From Mycobacterium sp. (GTDB taxonomy: Bacteria; Actinomycetota; Actinomycetes; Mycobacteriales; Mycobacteriaceae): a DNA stretch of 5,160 bases. Both the position numbers and the translations under genes were made by a program. This document shows, piece after piece, positions 3,983 to 5,160 of the stretch. The stretch is from the NCBI GenBank assembly GCA_019246375.1, contig JAFAQO010000005.1:1-5160 (forward strand), read 5' to 3'. Under the pieces are notes generated by a model. The model made no database searches. It was not told the origin of the DNA and saw nothing but the letters and a program-made list of their open reading frames with translations. The stretch's first letter is position 1, and every line of letters begins with the position of its first letter.

Positions 3983-5160
3983 CCATCGCTGAGGCGGGCC
4001 GCCCGGTCCTCGTACCCGAGTTGTACCCCCCCGCGCCAGCGCCGTTGGTGGGCCTGCGGACAGGACGGCGACGGCGGCTTGTCGGGTTGCTGCGCAGCAT
4101 TGGTCCCGAGCTGCTCTCCGGGGCCTGCGACAATGACCCGACCAACGTTGGTACGGCCGCCGCCGTGGGCGCTGCCACCGGTTACCAACTGGCCTGGGTC
4201 GCACTTCTGGTAGCGCCCCTGCTAGGGGTGGTCCAAGTCATCGCAGCCCAAGTCGGCTCAGTGGCAGGCGGCGACCTGCAGACGCTCACGCTGAAGCGCT
4301 ATGGCCGGCGTGTAGCCGGCGTTCTCTTGATGTCGGTGCTAGTCGTCAACATGGTCACCCTCGTCGCCGACCTGCAAGCCGGCGCGGTCGGGTTCGGGCT
4401 GTTGACCGGCGTGGACTCCCGCTGGCTGGTGGCGCCGCTGGGCCTCGCACTGGTCGGGTTGCTGCTTGTCGGCAAATACGACGAGGTAGTAGGGGTATTG
4501 CGCTACCTGCTGCTTGGCTTCCTGGCGTTCGCAGTGGCCGCGGTCTTGGCCCATCCCGACTGGTCGCGCCTGGCCGTATCCAGCCTGATTCCCAGGCTGT
4601 CGCTCGATCGCGACGTCATGGGCGGCGGGCTTGCCCTGCTCGGCACCGCGCTGACCAGCTACGTGTATGTATGGGAGACCATCCAGCGGGGATTCGAAGA
4701 ACCGCCCGACCTCACCATCGGTAGCCGCGGACTGGCCCGGGCAAAGTTCGGTGCCGTCATCGGTGCGGTGTTCACTGCGGTGATCTTGTGGTTCATGCTG
4801 GTTGCGTCGGCGGCCACTCTGGGGAAGCAGCACGAGGCAGTCAACTCGGCACAACAGGCAGCGCAGGCACTACGTCCCATTGCCGGCCCGCTTGCGAGCG
4901 ACCTTTTCGCCATCGGGCTTATCATCTCCGCCGTCAGTGTTCTGCCGGTGCTGATGGCCAGCACCGGCTACATCGTGGGCGCGCAATTCGACTGGCGCCG
5001 CGGGCTGTCCGAGCCGGTCAGCCAAGCTCGGGGCTTCTATGCTGTCCTGGCGGCGTCCGTCGGCTTGGCCGTCGCCGTGACCCTGGCCAACATTTCCGTC
5101 ATCACCATGCTCGTCGCGGCCAGCGTGATCGCGGGATTCGGGACACCCATCGGCCTGGTG
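3979..5160 (+). CDS. Nramp-related (SLC11-like) divalent metal transporter, C-terminus off the window
   Basis: Inner-membrane carrier of the Nramp superfamily (LeuT fold). The first 394 residues are present, with about ten hydrophobic segments at roughly 36-60, 68-92, 112-140, 150-164, 171-191, 213-232, 257-280, 305-332, 352-371 and 373 onward. The TM1 break reads GACDNDPTNVG with D53-P54-T55-N56, keeping the Asp and Asn metal ligands of canonical DPGN. TM6 reads GTALTSYVYVWE (222-233), so the Met-Pro-His motif typical of Mn2+/Fe2+ Nramps is absent. This resembles the Nramp-related branch with D-D/N-D-P in TM1, and an Nramp-related Mg2+ transporter is known from Eggerthella lenta (EleNRMT). 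The ATG at 3979 is chosen for its ATGA overlap with the preceding ORF. It lies downstream of an M-box, which makes Mg2+ the favoured substrate. Other divalent cations cannot be excluded. Confidence 0.9.
   Translation, partial: MTIAEAGRPVLVPELYPPAPAPLVGLRTGRRRRLVGLLRSIGPELLSGACDNDPTNVGTAAAVGAATGYQLAWVALLVAPLLGVVQVIAAQVGSVAGGDLQTLTLKRYGRRVAGVLLMSVLVVNMVTLVADLQAGAVGFGLLTGVDSRWLVAPLGLALVGLLLVGKYDEVVGVLRYLLLGFLAFAVAAVLAHPDWSRLAVSSLIPRLSLDRDVMGGGLALLGTALTSYVYVWETIQRGFEEPPDLTIGSRGLARAKFGAVIGAVFTAVILWFMLVASAATLGKQHEAVNSAQQAAQALRPIAGPLASDLFAIGLIISAVSVLPVLMASTGYIVGAQFDWRRGLSEPVSQARGFYAVLAASVGLAVAVTLANISVITMLVAASVIAGFGTPIGLV

Noticed and set aside
4339..4854. 171-codon minus-strand frame opposite the transporter
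   Set aside because: Gln/His/Arg-rich shadow of the transporter gene without SD; the plus strand encodes clear membrane segments and the DPTN motif.
1..5160. CRISPR arrays, tRNA or rRNA genes
   Set aside because: No regularly spaced repeats and no tRNA or rRNA signature were seen on either strand.

Overview
The window looks like DNA from a slow-growing Mycobacterium (M. marinum / M. kansasii / M. tuberculosis-complex type). It is GC-rich and carries a PE gene, a PPE gene of the SVP subfamily and two WXG100 (Esx) genes of the EsxM/J/K/P/W and EsxN/I/L/O/V kinds. The four-gene order matches the mobile ESX-5-type cassette seen at PE8-PPE15-esxJ-esxI in M. tuberculosis. No exact species call is possible from the sequence alone.

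Layout. Positions 1-2162 hold a leftward operon, PE (2162-1863), PPE (1847-576), Esx A (477-181) and Esx B (from 148, cut by the window edge), each gene with a good Shine-Dalgarno. Positions 2281-3307 hold a large inverted repeat with about 270 bp between its arms. Each arm carries, from centre outward, a promoter-like TTGAC box, a 161-nt M-box (ykoK-leader) magnesium riboswitch, a linker of 90-99 nt, a conserved AGGAGGT and a 26-codon ORF. The left arm reads left into the PE/PPE/Esx operon. The right arm reads right through two 61-codon ORFs (3438-3623 and 3797-3982) into an Nramp-related transporter gene (3979 to the right edge, truncated). The second 61-codon ORF overlaps the transporter start in an ATGA.

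How it may work together. M-boxes switch genes off when Mg2+ is plentiful. Two nearly identical M-boxes (6 differences in 161 nt by hand count) back to back imply that a set of ESX-secreted PE/PPE/Esx proteins and an inner-membrane Nramp-related carrier are induced together under Mg2+ limitation. In M. tuberculosis an M-box also precedes PE20-PPE31, a PE/PPE pair linked to Mg2+ acquisition. The transporter keeps the Asp and Asn of the TM1 metal site (DPTN) but lacks the Met-Pro-His motif of TM6 that marks Mn2+/Fe2+ Nramps, which fits a different ion such as Mg2+. The working hypothesis is a divergent, riboswitch-controlled Mg2+ uptake locus in which PE/PPE serves the outer membrane and the Nramp-related protein the inner membrane, with small conserved ORFs in both leaders. 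The riboswitches and the PE/PPE/Esx/Nramp family calls are strong; the function of the whole is inference.
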